This document shows positions 13,401-26,409 of a DNA stretch of 64,000 nt, piece by piece. Position 1 is the first letter of the stretch. Each line of letters opens with the position of its first letter. Position numbers and translations under genes: made by a program. The notes under the pieces are model-generated. The model did not search any database. It was not told the origin of the DNA and saw only the letters and a list, made by a program, of their open reading frames with translations. The stretch is from contig JADNYJ010000103.1 in the NCBI GenBank assembly GCA_015501075.1, positions 79,775 through 143,774 of the forward strand, written 5' to 3'. The DNA is from Gymnopilus junonius (Eukaryota; Basidiomycota; Agaricomycetes; Agaricales; Galerinaceae).

Positions 13401-16026
13401 CATGGCAACGAGGTCGAGGAAAGCATTTCTTCAGTGCGGGTTCTCTCTGGGAATGAGCTAAGGGCTTGTTTTCACAAATGCATGCAAAACCGCTTACAGG
13501 ATCGTGTGGCAAGGGAAAACGACATGTGTCGCAGAGCACTAGGCTTCATCAAGCATCCTTGTCTTCGCCATTTAACTAAATATGATTGCGACCCCTTAAC
13601 CTGCAGGAGAAGCCATCGATTGCCAGATGTTTCTTGGTTCCGCCACTTGGTTGATTTGCATCTGCTACAGATCCTCATCTACAGTACCATATGGCGCATC
13701 GAGTCTCCCCGCGAAGCGAATTCTCAACAACGGTATACATATTATAATCCACTTTTCAGCAATTTTATTGACATTCATGAGTATAGGTTCTGGATAGGAC
13801 GACTATACGACGTGCTCAATCCTCCTCACTACTCGTTAGGTTCGCCCTGTCTTGTTCCGGAGGACGATTTCGACATCAGAAAAGCTCTCACCACGCTATT
13901 GGATTGGATTCGCAAAATAACTTCGGATCTGGATTGTTGGCGACCTTCCTTTTTAACCCTTGTCATGCAAACGGCTGACCTCGCCTTTACGTTCGACAAA
14001 AAACAAGCGTCTGTTTATATGTACCGCTCAAATTTCATTGCCTCTCCGATGAATGTCCCTGGCAGATACCTTAGGGGAGAGACCCGCCAAAATACTCTTC
14101 ACGAACTTCTGGTATCTTTCAATGGTAGAGGCTCTTCAAGTTTGTTGATGGGCATTCTGTTCATTCGGTAAGTCGTCCGTCAGTTATCCCAGACTCCAAA
14201 TCAACATGCTTACTTTCGTCATCCAACCAGACATATAATGGAACTATCGATTCCTGTAGACATCAATGCCTACTTTGCTTTTATCGAAAAGATTTGTGGG
14301 TCGCTGATTGCCTTCGGTAAATACCAATGGAGACAGAGCTTTCACAATGTCGTCCTGCCTCGAAGTTGGTTGACTGCTATCATGAAGCAATTTGATCCAG
14401 TCGAGGTAGCAGAGCAGGATGCTTCTCGGTTCTGGCTATTGTTGCAGCCCCTGGAGGAACTCTTACGGGCCATTTATTTCAGCTCTCCAAAATCTGGTGA
14501 GGGGCATCTACATTGCTTATAGCTGTGTCCCTGACCCTTACTCATGCCTGCTCACCCTAGAGCATCTTCTATACGGCCATGGTTTCGGCAATACGATTGC
14601 TAACCAAGGAAATGTTATCCGTAGTATTTACCTAAGCAGGATGTGAGTATCATATGAATTAGTTGCTGAAAGAAAGCATGAACTAAGTTTCGGTTGTGCC
14701 AGATGCCGGTGCTTGGGATTGCGTGAGTGAAGATGCTCTTTCGTTCAGTTTTTATTTCGGCCTCAGAACTGATCATGACCTGTTGTAGTCTTCTATAATA
14801 TCGGTGTTATTACATTTCGAAACCAAATACGCAACATCTTCTCCTCTCTTCGTCAGAATGAACACCATGGTTTCTCTCATCTTTATGCGAGGTAAGGTGT
14901 CACCTTTTTTTTGAGGTACTGGATGTCAATACTTACTCGAATACAAGGTACATTTTTGCGGAAGACGATTTAGCCATTCTAAAAGCCACCCGTCGCTCTG
15001 TGCAAGATTCGCCTCTGGACGAAATGGTTCAGATTTTCCATTCAGAACGCGTTCAGTACCCGATCCGAGATGTTTTCGGCCTCCGAAGAATAGTATATAC
15101 AAAACAAGAAGACCTCATTGATCTTCTTAGTGAATCTTCCTGCACTATTGCGCAGTTCGACAAGGATGTACCCCAAACACTCACTTCGGAAACACTCACT
15201 ACAGACACTGTACCCCTCGAAGAAGAACAAGAAGATGATCTCTCATCCTCCGAAGGATATGGGGAGGCTGCGGATACAGACGCCATCCCTGAGGTCGAAA
15301 TTCCAGAAGATGTTCATGGTGGTCACTCGGAGGAAGAAATAGCTGCTGCCTTGCTATTGCAAAGTTTTTGTAGAAAGGTATTGCAGCGAAAGCATTCAGA
15401 CAACGAGCCCGGTCTCGATGGGGATATATACCGATGGTCTCTGCAATATTCGAAGTACACTCCGCTGTGCCTCAATCGAAGCTATAAGATGCGAATGCTG
15501 TGCTTCCTCCCTCTGCTTCAGGCTTCCTTGCAACCTCTGCTGGCTTTGCTGCTGGCAAGGAAAAAAGAACTAAACAAGATGCTTACTTCGGAGGATGTCA
15601 AACACGAGCAGCTGGATGAGGTGGGATTGACTCTATCGCGTGCCAGGTAAGTGTATTACGAGCTGGCGCGGAACGTGAAGTTCATGCTAAGAGCTAATTA
15701 GCGACATCATCAAGACTGTCAAGCGTCTTCAGAACGCATTGCATCCCAAATCCGAACTGCACCGGCGTGAAAATATCGATACACTGAAACAAAATGTTGA
15801 GGAGGTATTGAACCTATGCGGCCTTGAACTACCTGTCCAGCTGCCAGAGGAGGTGAGAGCGAAGTTAGGAATTGTCCATATAGGCATGATACAGACGCCC
15901 CCAACTCTTGAGATCATCACCAACCAGAATGAGAAAAGACCTGCACTGAACACAGAGGACCTCACCGATTTTGTCGACCATGGAAAGGACTGGGAAGATC
16001 CAGAAGACGACGACACCGAGCAATAA
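7431..16026 (+). CDS. Giant UvrD/Rep-type (SF1) helicase-like protein with TPR-like C-terminus, TRANK1-like
   Basis: The start MSRKVSYRAGLF lies at 7431 after a CCCACC context. About two dozen short introns interrupt a protein well over 2,000 residues long. The SF1 helicase motifs are all present: Walker A GRSGTGKTTTMLFKM (about 9610-9710, split by an intron), Walker B/II LYVDETQDNLLID (about 10708-10745), NYRSHAGIVN (about 11066), LYDSKGLEFNDV (about 11580) and YVAITRARNNLRI (about 11893-11932). Downstream lies a long helical part with TPR-like helices (AAEFFRHEKYALARDSYEKA, then AAKRYRLAEDFFDAAKLFRRC), an IQ-like calmodulin-binding motif (AALLLQSFCRKVLQRK, about 15345) and an acidic end. 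Fungi carry several such proteins of unknown role, annotated after animal TRANK1. Where I checked exon joins, the frame held without indels. Exact boundaries between 14.2 and 15.0 kb are not resolved. Confidence 0.85.
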
Positions 16027-17260
16027 TGAAGCAAAGATTCGGTGTAATAACCTGACTGGAAATCAACTTGCCTGTTTTATATAGGACCCTATTTGTCGTC
16101 AGTCTCCAAATGATACTTACTCCTATATATGTCGTATCAACGAAAATTTCCTTGGGATTAAAAATATTAGAACTGCCCTCGGACTTGCCACTGGCCATGG
16201 TCACGAAGAGTTTTATATCGATGTTTGATTCCTTTGGGGGTTCCTCCCCACAATGCTCCTTTCTTGTCTATCGTATACAAATCGATATGTCTTAGTTTAT
16301 CGATGGATTAATGGTCGCGCTTGGGTCGCGCGTTGGAAGGATGCTCGTGATTTATACAAGGTTTATAGGCCCGTAGCTCAACGATCCAATTCAGAGAGGT
16401 AGCAAGAGGCACAACTTGCCAGTACCAGATCCACCAAAGGGTTAAATCTATAAAGCCGCGGAAGACGAGTTTGAAGTTTTATTACACTCGAGAAGCTAGC
16501 ATGCATTTTAACAATGACATCGTGGTGGTGACTGTAAGCAGCTGTACGTAAGCGAAGATGCCACTCCAAGACTGAATGCGTCCGAGTCTACCTCTGGCAC
16601 GTACATATCTTCGAGTTATCACTCAAGTTTGTTTTTACTGATGGCTTCTGGTCAGATATTGCATGCCCTGCTTCTGCTTGGCTTCTCCTATTCGACTCGT
16701 CTGTTCAGCCATAAGCATGCCAACTCCATCTGGAAGCCAACAGGTATCATATATCTGGTTGTACACAAGCTTGGGAAACCTTGGTCAATCCAATAGCCTT
16801 GCTTTGCAATTGAGAATCACAATAGGAAAGGATTCAATTGAAACCTGGATCGTACCTTGCTACCAGTCATTGTCATTGTTTTTCACTGTCACCATGATCT
16901 CACCCGTATCAACCCTGCATTCTACTTCTGTACACTCCACTGACTCATGTCCGGCACAAGTTCATATATGTTTATATTCAATCCTTTAATTGCAGGGAAA
17001 ATATCAAGGCACGAATGACTCATCTGATGTCCTTGCGGTCATCTGAATGTTATCTGCTCCCTGGCCTCTCAAAAGGCCTTGCCATTACCCTCGTATTTGA
17101 CATTTATGTGGAGGCGATTTCGTACATAATATGATGGTGTCTTGTCAGATGACATTGTCTGACATCTAGACACCCGTGGCGTTCGGGATTGGCTGGCTGA
17201 GCGCTTGTTATAAGTTGGCTCTTCAATCTAGAATGATCCTCTTCGTACTTAGGCCGTACG
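16027..17260. other. Non-coding stretch
   Basis: About 1.2 kb without a supportable gene. Short open frames (16068-16295 and 16663-16989) have no motifs, no consistent codon bias and no plausible splice partners. I see no tRNA, repeat or transposon signature. Confidence 0.5.
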
Positions 17261-17729
17261 ATGTCTTATGTGAGTAACATTACTCCTAGCATTTTTGACG
17301 AGGCCATCTGATGTATATTGCAGTCACAATATGAAGACGTGTACTCCCCAGAGACGTCCCAGCAACAGATGGTTGTTGCTCGCCAGTAAGGGTTTCTTCT
17401 ATGTTTAACTACGAGAAAGAAACCGAATTCGCTTTAGGCAGTTTTCGAATGAAGTTGCATTGTTCAGACAGAATATGCAGCAACAGCAGAATGCTATTGA
17501 CAATGAGAAGCGTGTAGTTGAAGATTCGAAAAGACGTGTACAGGAACAAGAAGCCAGTAACTGGCGCAGAACCGAAGTTATAAGAGCACAGGAGGCAAAT
17601 ATAGATAATCAAACTGCCGTGGTCAAAAGGGACCAAGAATCACTTGCGAGACGGGAACAGCAAATTCAATTATTGGAGGATCAACGTCGTCGAAATCGGT
17701 TCGTTAGATGGCTCGAACGTAACTCTTAA
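17261..17729 (+). CDS. Small Gln-rich coiled-coil protein
   Basis: Three exons (17261-17269, 17324-17385, 17438-17729) with GT-AG introns of 54 and 52 nt give a 120-residue protein. The first exon encodes only MSY. Residues from about 30 to 110 form a single charged, Gln-rich heptad-type helix (FRQNMQQQQNAIDNEKRVV, then RREQQIQLLEDQRRRN), with no membrane segment or known domain. I do not recognise the family. It ends only 59 bp before the next ATG on the same strand, so it could share a promoter or transcript with the ARM-repeat gene. Clean splicing and a sustained coiled-coil pattern argue that it is real. Confidence 0.7.
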
Positions 17730-17788
17730 AGACTGACAGCTTCAACAACAGAACAGTATCAGTTGTATATATTGAAGACTCTTTTGCG

Positions 17789-20700
17789 ATGCTGAGCCCT
17801 AGAGCTGTCGTTGAGAATTTGACGTACGTGGTAGATTGTCTCTCCATTGGTCCCTTTTCCCTTTGCTCATTATTCTTTTCAATACAGAAACTCCAGCAGT
17901 AAGATTCGGAAGCACGCAATGGACAACATTTCGGCCTGCATAGGTGATTACGCCCAAAAAGAAAATATTGTTTTCTTTTTGATTCAAGAATTAGCAGGTT
18001 TCCTGGGTTTTAGCAAGACAGTATCTCCCACTTTTGTGCACTTCACTCCCCAAGATATTGCTCCATATCTCCTTCCTAAGCTTCACCAGCTAGTTTCCTC
18101 TTCAATGAAGCCAGTAGATTCTGTGATTCGGTTCGCAGAGGAATCTGTCTCTGCACCTCCTATGGCAAAAGCCATGGCCCTTGCTGGACAGTGCTCGCGC
18201 TTGGCCGAGTACTTAATAGAGACGAATGAGTTCGTTAGTAGGTTGGCCATTTGCTGTCTCCGCCAGATGGTTAGGATGGAAACGTCGGTCGTCAAAGCTG
18301 CATATGAAGCCATGGCACTTGTCATACCTCAGATTCCTATCCAAGAAAGCCCTGAGCAGCCCCTACATCCCTCTATTGACTTCGTCAAAGAAGTAGCACC
18401 AAAGATCATTGAAGATTGCTTCAGCAACGGTCTTTGGTTAGCTGTCGCACCTCTGGTCGGACATCACATCACATCCATACGACAAATCGTGTTGCGAAAG
18501 GTTGTTTTGTTAGCCCGGCAGTCTGACCGAAACCAGGATGGCATTGTTGAGGCTCACATTTTAGGCATATTAGGCCCATACTACCAGCTTGCGTCTCCAC
18601 CCCCTGATGTTGTTGACTTCTTCGTGGAACTACTACCCTTGGTAACCGAAAAACTTTGCCGCCGGCCTATGTCTATTCTGTGGCTTTTGAAGCGCCTCAA
18701 CGATCCGAGCCCAAAAATAAATGCCACTGTTATTGATGCATTCCGTAAGTGCATGGCAAATGACGACCCCACGGTTTACCAGATGTTCGTCAAGGCAGAG
18801 CTCTTGCGAAAACTCGATGAGCCGCCCATACAGCAGTCCCCCGCAATTACGAATCTCATATGCCAACTGCTTCCAGTGTTGGCCATCCCATACGCGCATA
18901 TGAAAGCTGTAGAAGGAATCATTCAGTATTTGGATCACAGTGACCCTACTGTCGCAACTGCATGCTTGTCAGCATGTGTCAAGATTGTCAAGTCCACCTT
19001 AGAAGATCGCACTCATCTATACACTGTCGTTTCAAAGCTCAATCTAGCCAAGGAAAGTACACTGAAACTCTATGACCACTCAATGCTGGCGTTCTGTAAA
19101 GATTGGGCTTCAGCTGGCGATTATGGCATGATTGCGCAGCATCTACAACACTCTGAACAGCGAATTCGCACTCCAGCACAGCAAGTATGGCATGACCTTG
19201 TATGCAACTCTACCACTGCCCGTTCAAAAATTGTCCACGACAATCTCCTCGATGTTGTCTTCGAGCTCTGCGGCTCTGAGTATAATGATGTTGTCATCCT
19301 GGGAGCTACATGCTGCTTATACATGGCAGTCGAGATTACGAAGGCCGGCGTCATCCCTACCAAGAAACTTGTTACCTTGCTGAGTCACCCAAACCTGCTC
19401 CTGCGACAGGCTGCATTACGGGGTGTTCAAGCTGCTTCAGAGAGCAGTGACGGAAACTGCAAAGTACTCTTGGAGGCAGAAGCATTCAAGGCTCTGCAAA
19501 CATTTTTCGAAACGTACCCGAAAGACCTCCCAGATAATGCACAGAAGATTCTCACACGTTTAGCACCTTTCTTGCGTACGTCTTCCGAGGCATGCGCCGG
19601 GCTCCTACAACTTCTTGAGTAAGTGTATAGAATGCGTACTCCGATAAATACAACTGATGACATGCTTTTATTAAGATGCAGCTTGCTAACGGTGCAGCAT
19701 GCAGCACGCGATGCGTTGTCGACTATTTCCAATACCAATCTTGGTAACCGAGAAACTCTGCGAGCTGTCGTCCTCAATCGCCTTGAACTACCAACCGAGT
19801 CATTAATCGAATTTGCTGTCAAAGCGATCCAGGATTGGATCGGCCCTGACCTTGCTCAGCTTAACGATTTTCCTACGTTCTTTAGCCTCGTCGAACACTC
19901 CGACAGACGCATACAAACGGCAGCATTAATTTCTTTGAAGCAGAGGTTATCCAACACAGAGTATCAGGAGTCGCTGGAAAAGGCGAACATAATTTTCATG
20001 CTCCGTTCATTGTCTAACAGCGACAATCCAGAGGCTTTAAACTTCGTCACAGTTGCATTGCGTGTGCTGGCATTGTCATTGGGTCGGAACGGCCATGCCA
20101 GTAATATCATTAATTTTTTGGTGCACAAGGAGCCGAAGGTGCGCGAAGGTGCGGCTGCAGCTCTCGAAGCCATCTCCAATGGATCTGCGAGAGATCGTAA
20201 ATTCCTGCTCGAAGAAGATGTTATCGAGAGGCTTGTGGGTCATGATGATCCTTTAGAAGAAACCCAAATACACCTTTTAGCTTCCATCATTCCGATGCTT
20301 TCTCTTGACTACCTTGAATCGGGCAAGGCGGATTTAGTTTTCAAACTAGTGGAGTGAGTGATACTATCTGGTATTGATATCGATAGCGATGACTGACAAC
20401 TGTGTACATTCAGTCATTCACAGCAGCAAGTCCGTAGTGCAACAAACAAGTCGCTTGTTGCGATCGCAAGTGGCACAATGGAACAGAAAGCCTATTTGCG
20501 TGATGCCCTTCTACCTCGGCTTGACCAGGCTTCCCCATTGCTTCGTGAAGTTGCAGCCAACTGCCTCTCGCGATCTTTAGCAAATGATCTTGTAAACGAC
20601 GGCGATTTCATTCGGATCTTTCGTATATTCCATAATGAAGACGCGCGTGTGCGGGAGCCCCTCATCGCCCAACTCCAGACTTACATTCAAGGATCGGATG

Positions 20701-23700
20701 AGACCGCACGTAGACGACTTGTTGATGCAAGAATATTACCAACCATTCTTCGAGCATATACACCAGCTAAAGACGACCTACTGGATTTCATGTCGGGCTG
20801 TCTCCTTCCCATGCTTGGACCATCTTTCACTCAAGATGATGGTGGAGCAAGTCTATTTCCGTTACTTACTCATGATGAGCATCGGATCCGTGTCTCGACA
20901 GTCCAGGCTCTAAGAAATGCGATCGATTTGCGCTTTGGTAACTTGGAGAACATGGCGAAAGCTTTCATTGTCGGGACTCTCCATCCATTGACAACAGCCG
21001 ACGATCTTGTTTGTGACCTGTGGTGTTGTATTCTCCCCAAGGTTGCACCATATTTGGTGAATCGAACCGAGATCGATATACTATTTGAGAGCCTATAGTA
21101 AGTTGTACTGTTAGCCTGGTGCATGTTGCTTTGATTTCAATAATGTTAGCGATGAACGGGGAAACGTGCGCGAGGCTACTTCGGAAGCAATATCCATCTT
21201 GACGAGAACGTCAGAAACATCCCGTAGCCTTATGCTCCCAACATTGCTCCGCCACCTAGATAATCCATCTGCAGCCTCCATCCCATCAATTACTCAAGGT
21301 ATTAACAGATCTTTCCTGCCTATTTTCTTGACTTCATATGACTTTTTGTAGCCATCTCGTTGTCAGGACTCACTTTCGTATCGAATGGGAAGGAAGATGA
21401 ACTGCTCTACCTTGTATTGTAAGTTTCTGACTATTCATAAGCATTGGGCACATCGAAAGATGGATTGCCAGGAGCGGCAAAGATATGGACATACATGCTA
21501 TCGAAGCAGCCACCCAAGTGCTCTCCAAGGGAAGTTCATTTGAGCATCAAAAACTCGTGAAGGCAAATCCAGATGTTTTGACCGTTGCTTTAAAATTGCA
21601 CAATCGTCGAACCCGACGGCAGCACTCTCTTAGGTTACTCCATAGTATTGTCACACATCTTAGCTATCTGCTTCTGCTTGACGAGGAACTCGCTAGAGAA
21701 ATGTTTTCACTATTCGAGTGAGTGCTTGTGTGGAGTTTCTTTAGCATGAAATTGACTTCATACTTCAGTGACCCCGACCCTGGCCTCCAGAATGCACTTT
21801 ATCAAACGTGGACGAGTGATCCAAGGGTGTCCGAAAGCAACACCTTGCCCGAGTTGCTCCCCCTCCTTTTTGACGATGAAAGACTGCGCAATTCATCCGT
21901 CAAAGCACTTCTCCGAGAATTGGCTCCAGCCATGGTTCCTAGGCTCACGTCGCGACGAAGACTGGACATCCTTGTCAGGGCATTAATGTAAATTTTATCT
22001 TTGCCTTATTTGCGCTGTATTGTCCTTATACAAGCCAACAGGATCAATGACGTGAATGTAGTACAATCATTTTTACAAGAGACCTGCACTGTGATTGAAA
22101 ATAGCAACGAGAACGAGAAAGGATGGTTCGCGGCTGAGCCGTCGTTTGTTTCAGCCATTGGAGAACACTTGAAGGGTCACGATCCCACCATGCGTCGTCA
22201 TTCATCCATCATCATCCAACTACTTTCTGTGGGCTCCACCTCACGCTCTGGGAGGATTATGAACGAAGGGATTGGTCAATATTTATCATGGGTCGCAGTG
22301 TAAGAGTTCTTCATTTCTTTCTGCATCTGCAAGTCCCCTTCATGAGCACATCTTAGTAACGGCGAAACGGGAGCCCAGCAATCCAGTCTTCATGCCCTCC
22401 ACTCCCTGTTCATGGCGGCACCAGATCACGCTGAACGACTTGTTAGTGATTCCTTACCTGCCTTATGCGACATTTTGGAACAAGAAGACCTGCCTTCCAA
22501 AGTTTATACCAGGGCTCTTCGCCTCTTAAATGAAATTGTGAAACAATCTCCGCATTCCGCCGTTATCGAAAGTGGCATCATCGTATATCTTGTCAGATGG
22601 TCAAGGTATATCTATATTCGTTTCTATCTCACTTACCACTCATTGTCAAATATTATATATTATATAGCCCTCGCTACAGCGTAACAGATGTTGAATGCAA
22701 AAAATATGTTTTCCTTGTGTGTCAGCTTATTGCTCAACAGTCAGATGCTGGCCGTCAGGCATTGATCAATGCCGGGATCCTTCCTGAACTGTCCAATCTA
22801 GCCAGCAGTCGAGTGGCCATTGAAGTTATTAGTGCTTGCAAGATCCTGAAAGCCTTGGCACACACTGGTACCTTCCGACAGGATATAAAAACCGCCAGAC
22901 TCAAGGATTCCATGAAGAATATCACAAGGTATAGATTTTGATACTTCCTTGCCATTTCAATTCTTTAATAATTTGACAGTCTGTTCTCAAAGTCGAATCT
23001 TAAGAACAAGGAAGAAAAGCATCTTGCACAGATAGCTGCGAAAGAAGCACTTGAGGCAATGAAAGCTTCAAAGTGAGAACGGTGCAATGTGTTGAGTCTT
23101 CCTGTGTCTCATATGTTTTCAGACTGCACAACACCGATCCCTTCTGCTGCCTCATCCACCTCAACGATCACCAAACCAAACTCGTTCTGGGCATTTGCAC
23201 CCCAAGCAGCTTTCTCGTCAAAATAGTGTAAGGATGATTATTTGCAGTGCACGAGTAGGGCCTTCTCTGATTTATGGTCCTAGGCACGGCGGTCCGCGTC
23301 AGAACCATATGCTACATCTAGTTTCGGCACTCCCACATCTGAAGGTCAAACACGAGAAGCAAGGCAGAGTACAACAAGCCACCTACGCCACGCCCGTTCG
23401 CTAAGCGAGCCTAACCGGTCTGCCATTGTTCGACCACAATTTGCACGCCTTTCAGCTGTGCAGGAGGATCTTGATATGCAGGAGTTCTTATATCATACTT
23501 CTATCGGCGAGGAAAACCACGCGGAACCCAGCTTGTCCAATGTGCGACTGGATGATCTTTGTCAATCTCCCCGTAATCAGTCTCCAGCGCCAATTAGAAC
23601 GACATCTTCCCCTGTCGTTGCCGAGAGGGCTTCGGAGGACGAAGATCATCTTGCAGACATCTCATCATCTATGGTCCCTCGAACCGCACCACCGTCATAT

Positions 23701-23876
23701 AGGCCATTGGCGTCCGTGTCGGGCAGTGTGCGTCGGCCTATGAATCGAGGCCGCGTTCAAGATTTACTATTAACGACTGCTGAAGAGTTGGACTTCAACC
23801 CTGAAGAAACAGGGACGAACACCTGGCGAGCTACACCAAGGCGATCTTACAAATCACGAAAGGCATCAAGCGAGTA
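17789..23876 (+). CDS. ARM/HEAT-repeat scaffold protein with disordered C-terminal tail
   Basis: Exon 1 (17789-17823, MLSPRAVVENL) is followed by exon 2 (17888-19618), a 577-codon uninterrupted helical-repeat block. Many shorter repeat exons continue to about 23070. Repeats of the type AALRGVQAASESSDGNCKVL, VREGAAAALEAISNGSA and VREPLIAQLQTYIQG mark an alpha-solenoid for protein binding. The annotated family is unknown to me. At 23070 the last helix (HLAQIAAKEALEAMKASK) meets either an in-frame TGA (23074-23076) or a GTGAGA donor overlapping it. Splicing 23073-23125 keeps the frame open into a Ser/Pro/Arg-rich tail (RSLSEPNRSAIVRPQF) ending at 23876. Thus there may be two ends: a short form stopping at 23076, or the long form given here. 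The tail could instead be a separate gene. Confidence 0.75.
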
Positions 23877-24092
23877 GCCCTATACCTTGAGCGTATGATT
23901 AGTCCCAAGGAAAGGCGAACTTAGCCACTCAGGCTCGTGCTACGTATACATTATATATGAGTAAAGTCGGAAGTCATAGAGCAAATCATGAATGCACATC
24001 CCAAAAGACAGAAATTGAAACCTAAAGAAAATAATACTGGTGACTTGCGAGTTGGATGTGATCTAATGCCCCACCTGCCCACCATGGAACTT

Positions 24093-26156
24093 CTAATGTT
24101 CACATAAATTAAATGCCCGGCTTTCGAAGGCTTCGTTTTCCGATTTCACAAATCCTTTCCTCTCTTCAATGAGTTGTAATCTTAATTGCTTAGCCTCCTG
24201 GAGACAAATAGGAAAGTTCACGTCCTCTAAAACTTGATCTTGAAGCTCAGCCGGGAGTCCAGAAAGCCTAGAGTCCCACAGCCCTGGCATAGCGTGGCTC
24301 TTAGGTCTGACAATCTCCTGCCACCACCATGCTTGTTGTTGGCACGGAACGTTGGCTGTACTGATAACTTTGATATTTGGATCAACGAGGAAAAGCGCCA
24401 CGATCTTGCGATGGCCAGGTTTTTTAGGATCTGCAAGCCTGAATGGTCCTACTCGATGCTGTAAAATGTTGGGGAACGTCAGGAGACGCCCCTCACGCGT
24501 TTCTACATTTCCTATTTCTTGAACCGCAGGTCCTTCAGTTGCCATTCCGAATATAGCAGGCAGCCAGTCGTGGACCCATTGCTCGTAAGAAATCTCGTAG
24601 CTCCTACCTCCTCTGCATTGATGCCGAAATGACAGAGTGGAAGTTGTGACATTTTCACATGAATAATAATAAAGCGACGTCGCTACTATATGTTCATTCT
24701 GCAATGAACGACAATCATTAGGAAATGTCGAACTTAAACGAACTAAACTCACCAACTGGCCTTCAACATGCCAGGTTCCTCCGCCGTACTCGGGTTTTTC
24801 GGGTGTCAGTTGGATGTTGGCCAACTTGACAATGACCTGCAGCCCGCGGGCACCGTATTGGTCTCTCAGGCTAAATGGTAGAGGTCTTCCAACAGGAATG
24901 AAGGATTCGGGAGGTTCAGGAAAGACAAGACGTCGTGTTTCATCGTACCATTTCTGTCTTTGATCCCAAAATGTGACCTGGTCCTCATAATCTTCCCTTT
25001 GAGGCCCTTCTGTTTTTGGCATCCTTTCAGGAAAGGGGTCATATTTGACCTGTTTGTACTGAAGGCGTCGTGTTGAGTCTTGAGCGAAGTATTCTCTATG
25101 CTGCAAAGGGGCAATAGTCCTATCCCAAAGGGGTATGGAAGCAGAAATCAGCTTCTCAACAAGATTATAAAGGTGCTGCTCCTCCTGTGGATGAAGGTTG
25201 TTGATATATGTTTTTATCCTGATAGCGACTCAATGTACTGTGAATACGAATAAGCATGAACGTACTTTGCTTCTCCTTTGATATCAACTTCACAAGGTAA
25301 CCACTGAAATTTGGCACTGAATGGATGTTCCACGGAGTCAGGGTCGTCGTCGGCGAGCCAGTCTACTTCATCGCCTGCTTCTCTGGACCACTTTTCCTCT
25401 GTCTCATCATCTGGTGGAATGGGAGCAACTTCTCCCTGACCGCAACACTGAATACAGTCTTTAAGAGTCGTCATCTCTCCGTTGGCCAAAACGCGTGTAT
25501 GCCCGTAAACAAGGGGAAATATGGAAGGGTGAACTAAGTCCCAAACCTTTCCTTCGGAGCCTGGGTGCCAGTCTTTCATATTTCCAGGGATTTTGGCTTC
25601 GAATATTTTCACAGCTTCCTGTAATTCTTTCTTCAGCTCCCCTGAGACAGCATAATCAGATTTGAAGACATCGCCATTATACACGAAGATGGGAGGAGGC
25701 AAAGCAGGAGGCGGTGGAATCAAGCTTGCGTTGTATTTCAGTTCATTTATGCACCAGTTGATCATCCTTTCTGTGACGTCGCGTCCTGAAGCCAGCGCCT
25801 CGTCCTTCCACTTCTGAGCAATCTCAGGATTGTTGATCTGATTTTTTCTGTGTAAGAATAGATAAAAGATAGAAAAAGATACTTGGATACCTTAATGTAC
25901 CAATCTGGTTTATCTGTGATACTATTCATCAACTGGAGCATAGTAAGCTCACGAAGAGTTATCATTGGGAATCTGTTGAGTCATCTAAGTCCGTAGTCGA
26001 CGTGATCGCATTGTATTCTGAAAGCTCACGTAGGACCATGTTGCCCAGGTAGTAAGTTCTGCCAGCTTAGCGTGTTCGGAAACAATCTGGCAACGAAGTC
26101 TGGATCCCCTTCTGTGGGGCGTGGTTCAGAGGGCGTCCGAAACCTGGCAACATCAT
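24093..26156 (-). CDS. DUF4246 family protein, copy 2 (exon 1 frameshifted)
   Basis: Exons 26156-26030, 25972-25891, 25837-25266, 25218-24753 and 24698-24093 match copies 1 and 3 in position and phase. The C-terminal half is intact: NIQLTPEKPEYGGGTWHVEG, EHIVATSLYYYSCENV, FPNILQHRVGPFRLADP, GHRKIVALFLVDPNIK, and it ends FNLCEH. Exon 1 contains PGFGRPLNHAPQ, then one base is missing near 26111-26112. The expected EGDPDFVARLFPNTLS follows only in another frame. The last intron (24699-24752) is 54 nt without a stop, so unspliced reading looks open. Either this is a sequence error, or translation starts at the downstream Met in MITLRELTMLQL, or the copy is decaying. It is convergent with the ARM gene. 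Confidence 0.8.
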
Positions 26157-26409
26157 TCTCTGGAAGTCAAGATGGATGAAAAGAAGAATTTCCGCTCTAC
26201 TGATGAAAAGTGTTATGAAACACACAACAAAAAAGAATATGAGCAGCAACTGGTGTATGTAGGTGTTCAACATTCATTTTTCTTTCAAGTTCAAGGTGGT
26301 GTTTATTTATAGATGAATCACTACTATACGATGTCGCAAACAAGCTGTAAACCCACTTTTACTAATATGAGGAAATGCAGTGCCACATTAGCCTTGCATC
26401 AGCCTTTAT

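Noticed and set aside
16068..16989. Two short frames downstream of the TRANK1-like gene
   Set aside because: They start outside any splice chain, show no domain, and are interrupted by stops in every plausible extension.
24699..24752. Treating 24093-25106 as one uninterrupted exon
   Set aside because: The 54-nt stretch has GT-AG borders and aligns with introns in copies 1 and 3; its translation (VSLVRLSSTFPND...) has no counterpart in the paralogues.
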